Source: Delphinapterus leucas (taxonomy: Eukaryota; Chordata; Mammalia; Artiodactyla; Monodontidae). From it: a stretch of DNA of 64,000 bases. Under the pieces are notes generated by a model that ran no database searches, had not been told where the DNA came from, and saw nothing but the letters and a program-made list of their open reading frames with translations. Shown here piece after piece: positions 59,180 to 64,000 of the stretch. A program made the translations under genes and the position numbers. The stretch is from NCBI RefSeq assembly GCF_002288925.2, contig NW_022098026.1, positions 21,258,507 through 21,322,506 of the forward strand, written 5' to 3'. Each line of letters opens with the position of its first letter. Within the stretch, counting starts at the first letter, position 1.

Positions 59180-61165
59180 AGTGACATCAGCAACATGGTG
59201 GAATCAGAATTTTCAGCTGTCATCCCACCTACAGAACATCAATTTTGACAACTTCCATGGATGAAAGTACCATTGTGGGAGTCTGAAAATCCAGCACATG
59301 ACTGGAGAAAAAAATAATCCATGAATACACACAATGAAGAGGGTAAGAAGAAGAGTTTCACTTTATCTGCATCACCCCGCTCCCAAGGTGGCACAGCCTG
59401 ATGCCAAGAAAGACCTCCTCAGCCCCAATTTCTCCCACAGGGGCAAGTGAGAGTGTAGCCAGTAAGAGCCCAGCTTTCCAGCTGTATGGAATGTAAACCA
59501 AGAGGCACACTTGTTTCTCCCTCACCCAAAATACTGAGGGGATCAGCATGGCTAAATGGTTGGGAGAGACTGGGAGCAGGGAAGAGAAGTGGGGACTCAT
59601 GGCCACCAGGATTCAGAACTCAACAAAGAGGGCTGTGGGTCCTATTAATGGCTTTACAGACTCCATCAGGAGGTCAGCCTTGCTTGTGGACTCCCCAAAT
59701 GGCCCAGAGGCACCCCCAATTTTCTGGTGCCTCCCCCCAACCATAGCTGGTTCCTGTGTGCTCCCCCACCACTAGGTGAGTGCGAGTTTTTGCAGACAGC
59801 TCACAAGCAAACCCTGAAAGCTGGCTGTGGTACTGGGAGAAGGCACACACACTTAGGCATGTCTAGGTAGCACCCTGGGGAAAACAAACAGAAGGCTCCT
59901 TGTTTGGTCTTGGTGATGATTTTTGGGGCTTGACAGCAAAAGCAAAGGCAACAGAATAAAAAAATAAGTGGGATTACATCACACTAAAAAGCTAGGAAAC
60001 CATCAACAAAATGAAAAGGCCATGTACTGAATAGGAGAACATATTTGCAAATCATATATCTGATAAAGGGTTAATATAAAAAAAAATAAAGAACTCATTC
60101 AACTCAACAGCAAAAAAACCCCAATCTGATTAAAAAACGGGCAGAGTATCTGAATAGACATTTTTCCAAAGAAGACATACAGATGGCCAAAAGGTACATG
60201 AAAATGTGCTCAACATCACTAATAATCAGGGAAATGCAAATCAAAGCCACAATGAGATATCACCTCACACCTGTTGGAACAGCTATCATCAAAAAAACAA
60301 GAGATGACAAGTGTTGTCCAGGATGTGGAGAAAAGGAACGCTTGTGCACTGTAGGTGGGAACATAAATTGGTATAGTCACTATGGACAACAGCATGGCAG
60401 ATCCTCAACAGATTAAAAGTAGAACTACCATATGATCCAGCAATTCCACTTGTGGGTATCTATCTGAAGAAAAAAACACTAAGTCAAAAAAATATCTGTG
60501 CCTCAGGGATCATTGCAGAGTTATTTACGATAGTCAAGACATGGAAACAACCTAAGTGTCCATCAATAGATGAATGGATAAAAAATGTGATATATATATC
60601 CACAATGGAATATTATCCAGCCATAAAAGGAAGGAAATCTTGCCATTTGCAACAACATGAATGGACCTTGAGGGCATTACGCTAAGTGAAATAAATCAGA
60701 TAGAGAAAGACAAATACCATGTGATCTCATTCATATGTGGAATAAACAAAAACGAAAACAACAATGAACTCAAGAAAGGCTGAAGCCTGAACTCATAGAT
60801 ACAGAGAACAGATTAGTGGTTGCCAGAGGTGGGGCTTAGGGAGTGGGTGAAACAGGTGAAGGTGGTCAAAAGGTACAAACTTCCAGTTATAAAATAAAAT
60901 AAATCCTGGGGACGTAATGTATAGCAATGGTGATTATAGTTAATAATACTGTATTGTATATTTAAAAGTTGCTAAGAGAGTAGATCTTAAAAGTTCTCAT
61001 CACAAGAAAAAAATATGTAATGATGTGTGGTAATAGATGTTAACTAGACTGAACTGTGGTGGTCATTTTTGTAATATGTACATATATCAAATCATTCTGT
61101 TGTACACCTGAAATTAATAAAATTTTATGTCAATTACGTCTCAGTTAAAAAAAAAGAAAAAATTA
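59180..61165 (+). mobile_element. Old LINE-1: 5' UTR fused to 3' end, ORFs deleted
   Basis: 59,180-59,900 resembles an L1M 5' UTR (GC-richer, 'aacatggtggaatcagaa', 'cccaattttctggtgcctcc', 'gagtgcgagtttttgcagac'). From about 59,902 the text is ORF2-end and 3' UTR ('ttggtgatgatttttgggg', 'agcaaaggcaacagaat', 'gatgtggagaaaaggaac', 'gaattccac'-type landmarks, 'tgttgtacacctgaaattaa'). ORF1 and most of ORF2 are absent. The weak Cys-rich C-terminal relic lies at 60,183-60,416. Confidence 0.82.
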
Positions 61166-61384
61166 AATTGAAGAAGTTGATCTGGTGTGATGATAGGTAT
61201 GCCTGAAGAGGCATCTTTGAGACTCACATATCCCCTTGGTACTTGATAATGCAAGAGGAAAGCATTTCTCAAATAAAAGCAAATCTTCCAACCAAAGCAT
61301 GGGCAACATTTAGCCTGATTTCTTACAAACCTTATAGACAGGTGTTTTTTAATGCTTCACCACCAGGAGTTGAGAAACCATGTC
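61166..61384. other. Unassigned gap
   Basis: No feature recognised. Confidence 0.4.
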
Positions 61385-61434
61385 TGTGGGCCAAATTCTA
61401 TGTGTTTTTTTTTTGTAAGTAAAATTTTACTGGA
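61385..61434 (-). repeat. hAT-type MER fragment (possible)
   Basis: 'gtgggccaaattctatgtg' and 'tgtaagtaaaattttactggaacac' resemble part of the same MER family as 11.37 kb. Very short, strand uncertain. Confidence 0.35.
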
Positions 61435-61461
61435 ACACACACACACACACACACACACACA
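61435..61461. repeat. (CA)n microsatellite
   Basis: About 13 uninterrupted CA units at the 3' breakpoint of the following L1 fragment. Confidence 0.97.
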
Positions 61462-63020
61462 ATGCAACTGACTTGTATGTTGATCTTGCATCCTGAAAAC
61501 TTGCTGAATTCATTTACTAGTTCTAACAGTTTTTTGATAGAGTCTCCAGGATTTTCTATATACAAGATCATGTCGTCTGCAAACAGGGACAAATTTACTG
61601 TTTTTTCTGGTTTGGATGCCTTTTATTTATTTATTTTCCTGCCTAATTGCTCTGGCTAAGGCTTCTAATACTATGTGGAATAGAAGTGGTGAGAATGGGC
61701 ATTCTTTCTTGTTCCTGATCTTAGAGAAAAAGCTTTCAGCTTTCACCACTGAGTATGATGTTCACAGTGGGCCTGTCATATGTGACTTTTATTACGTTGA
61801 GGTACATTCCTTCTATACCTAATTTGTTGAGTTTTTATCATGGAAGGATGTTAAATTCTGTCAAATGCTTTTTCTCCATCATTGAGATGATCATATGATT
61901 TTCATCTTTCATTCTGTTAATGTTGTGTACCATATTTATTCACTTGCATGTGTTGAACTGTCCTGGAATCGCAGTGATAAATCTCACTTGGTCATGGTGT
62001 ATTATGCTTCTAATGTGTTCTTGAAATCAGTTCGCTAGTATTTTGTTGAGTATTTTAGCATCAATGTTCATTATGGATATTAGACTGTAATTTTTTTTTC
62101 TTGTAGTGTTCTTGTCAGGCTTTGGTACCAGGGTAATGCTAACCTGGTTCTGGAAGTTGTCACTCTTCTTCAATTTTTTAGAAGAGTTTAAAAAGGATTG
62201 GTATTAATTATTTAAATGTTTGGTAGAATTCACCTGTGAAGCTATCTAGTCCTGGGCTTTTCTTTATTGAGAGATTTTTGATTACTGATTCAGTCTCTAT
62301 AATCATTATTGGGCTATTCAAATTTTTTTCTTTATGACTTAGTCTTGGTAGGTTGTATGTTTATAGGGACTTAATTATTTCTTCAATTTGTTGTCATATA
62401 ACTGTTCATAGTAGTCTCTTATGATCCTTTGTATTTCTGTGGCATCACTTGTAATGTCTTTTCTTTCAATTCTAATTTTATTTACTTGAGTCCTCTCTCT
62501 TTTTTTCTTGGTAAATCTAGCTAATGGTTTGTCTATTTTGTTTAGCTTTAAAAAAACAGCTCTTAGCTTCATAGATCTTTTTAACTGTGTTCTTAGTCTT
62601 TATTTCATTTATTTCTGTTTTGTTTTCTTTTTAGAATTTTCAGGATTTGGTAAGTTGTTTTTTTAAAAAAATATTTATTTATTTATTATGGCTGTGCTGG
62701 GTCTTAGCTGTGGCACACAGGATCTTCGTTGCAGCATGCAGGCTTCTCAGTTGCAGCATGCAGACTCTTAGTCGTGGCATGTGAATTCTTAGTTGTGGCA
62801 TGCATGTGGTCTGATCTTTCTTATTTCCTTCCTTCTACTAACTTAGTTTGCTCTTTTTCTACTTCCTTGAGGTATAAAGTTGTGTTGTTTACTTGAGACT
62901 TTCTTCCCTTAATGTAGGCATTTATCACTATGAACTTCCCTCTAAGAACTGCTTTGTTTTGTTTTGTTTTATATCCCATAAGTTTTGGTATGTTGTATTT
63001 CATTTTCATTTGTCTCAAGA
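61462..63020 (-). mobile_element. Old LINE-1 ORF2 fragment (RT region), both ends missing
   Basis: Minus-strand ORF2 with an RT active-site remnant '[13 protein letters not shown]' near 61,560-61,598 and an upstream piece 'KPLARFTKKKRERTQVNKIR' at 62,375-62,572. Many stops. A partial CHR SINE interrupts it at 62,662. The 3' side stops at the CA repeat; the 5' side meets the younger L1 at 63,036. Confidence 0.88.
62662..62812 (-). mobile_element. CHR-type SINE, 3' part only
   Basis: 'tggctgtgctgggtcttagc', 'ttcgttgcagcatgcaggcttc', 'agttgtggcatgc' modules. The tRNA-like head is missing, so the element is truncated. A-tail at 62,660-62,685 on the reverse strand. Confidence 0.75.
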
Positions 63021-63035
63021 TTTTTTTTAACTTCA

Positions 63036-64000
63036 ATTTTTTTAAACAGATCTTTATTGGAGTATAATTGCTTCACAATACTGCTAGTTTCAGTTGTACA
63101 CCAAAGTGAATCAGCCATATGAAAACATATGTCCCCATGTCCCTTCCCTCTTGAGCCTCCCTCCCATTCTCCCTATTCCACACCTCTAGGTCATCGCAAA
63201 GCACCAAGCCGATCTCCCTGTGCTATGCTGCTGCTTCCCACCAGCCAACTATTTTACATTGGGTAGTGTATATATGTTGATGCTACTCTCACTTTGCCTC
63301 AGCTTCCCCCTCCCACCCCAAGTCCTCAAGTCCATTCTCTATGTCTACCTCTTTATTCCTGCCCTGCAACTAGGTTCATCAGCCATTTGTTTTTTAGATT
63401 CCATATATATATGTTAGCATACGGTATTTGTTTTTCTCTTTCTGACTTCACTCTGTATGACAGACTCTAGGTCCATCCACCTCACTACAAATAACTCAAT
63501 TTTGTTTCTTTTTATGGCTGAATAATATTCCATTGTATACATGTGCCACATCTTCTTTATCCATTCATCTGTCAATGGACATTTAGGTTAGTTCCACGTC
63601 CTGGCTATTGTAAATAGTGCTGCAATGAACACTGTGGTACATGTCTCTTTTTGAATTATGGTTTTCTCACAGTATATGCCCAGCAGTGGGACTGCTGGGT
63701 CATACGGTAGGTTCTATTTTTAGCTTTCTAAGAAACCTCCATACTATTTTCCTTAGTGGTTGTATCAATTTACATTGCCACCAACAGTGCAGGAGGGTTT
63801 CCTTTTCACCACACCCTTTCCAGCATTTATTGTCTGTAGATTTTTTGATAATAGCCATTCTGACTCGCCAGAGGTGATACCTCATTGTAGTTCTGATTTG
63901 CATTTCTCTAATAGTTAGTGATGTTGAGCATCTTTTCATGTGCCTCTTGGCCATCTGTATGTCTTCCTTGGTGAAATGTCTATTTAGGTCTTCCACCCAT
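63036..64000 (-). mobile_element. LINE-1 3' part, running off the window
   Basis: Minus-strand L1 of the 'cttcacaata' subfamily. It runs from the A-tail (T run ~63,042-63,047) through the full 3' UTR and 'attccattgtatacatgtgcc' into ORF2. The element continues beyond 64,000, so it is not known how complete it is. Confidence 0.95.
63700..63996 (-). pseudogene. LINE-1 ORF2 C-terminal segment (partial)
   Basis: An open 98-codon stretch of L1 ORF2 that holds the conserved terminal Cys-rich motif C-X3-C-X7-H-X4-C at residues 58-75 (about 63,772-63,825), with '[15 protein letters not shown]' visible. This motif contributes to RNA binding in L1 ORF2 proteins. The frame is open to near the window edge, so this L1 is less decayed than its neighbours. 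A premature stop follows 'KIEPTV' before the usual ORF2 end. Whether the upstream RT and endonuclease are intact cannot be seen. Confidence 0.85.

Overview
The window looks like nuclear DNA of a mammal, most likely a cetacean. The evidence is a dense load of CHR-type, tRNA-derived SINEs. These are the roughly 205-bp and 340-bp forms whose heads start near GGCTTCCCTGGTGGCGCAGTGG. They occur with artiodactyl/whale-style LINE-1 (L1) 3' ends and the usual placental fossils: MIR, L2, MER20, MER5-like hAT and a Tigger relative. No BovB or Bov-tA copies were seen, which argues against a ruminant. The species call is inference.

No functional protein-coding gene is supported. Almost all open reading frames are chance frames, SINE/L1 read-through or relics of L1 ORF1/ORF2. 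The one host-gene-derived sequence is a processed retrocopy of CBX3 (HP1-gamma) on the minus strand (about 24,151-26,000). Its N-terminus and chromodomain are intact, and two in-frame nonsense codons break the chromoshadow half.

Layout. 1-9.3 kb: an L1 3' end, several SINEs, MIR/MER20/MER5 relics and a 1.5-kb L1 tail. 9.3-19.6 kb: the most unique part, with MIR, a hAT relic, an old L1 carrying a double-headed SINE, an L2, and non-repeat DNA that may hold conserved non-coding sequence. 19.6-24.1 kb: L1 tails, an L2 with a nested Tigger-like element, and simple repeats. 24.1-27.3 kb: the CBX3 retrocopy, a head-to-head SINE pair and a 43-bp tandem repeat. 28.8-36.1 kb: an L1 cluster including a nearly full-length element with both ORFs and a GC-rich 5' region built of about 175-bp monomers. 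36.1-48.3 kb: mostly unique DNA with MIR, MER20, L2 and a 5'-inverted (twin-primed) L1. 48.3-64 kb: old, internally deleted L1 copies, MIR/L2 and a young L1 that runs off the right edge.

The features do not form a pathway. They record layered retroposition: MIR/L2/hAT first, then old L1M, then long CHR SINEs, then the short CHR subfamily and recent L1. Target-site duplications (TSDs) and nesting show this order directly. I found no CRISPR array, operon or novel defence-type system. Repeat boundaries without a TSD are approximate, typically within 10-40 bp.
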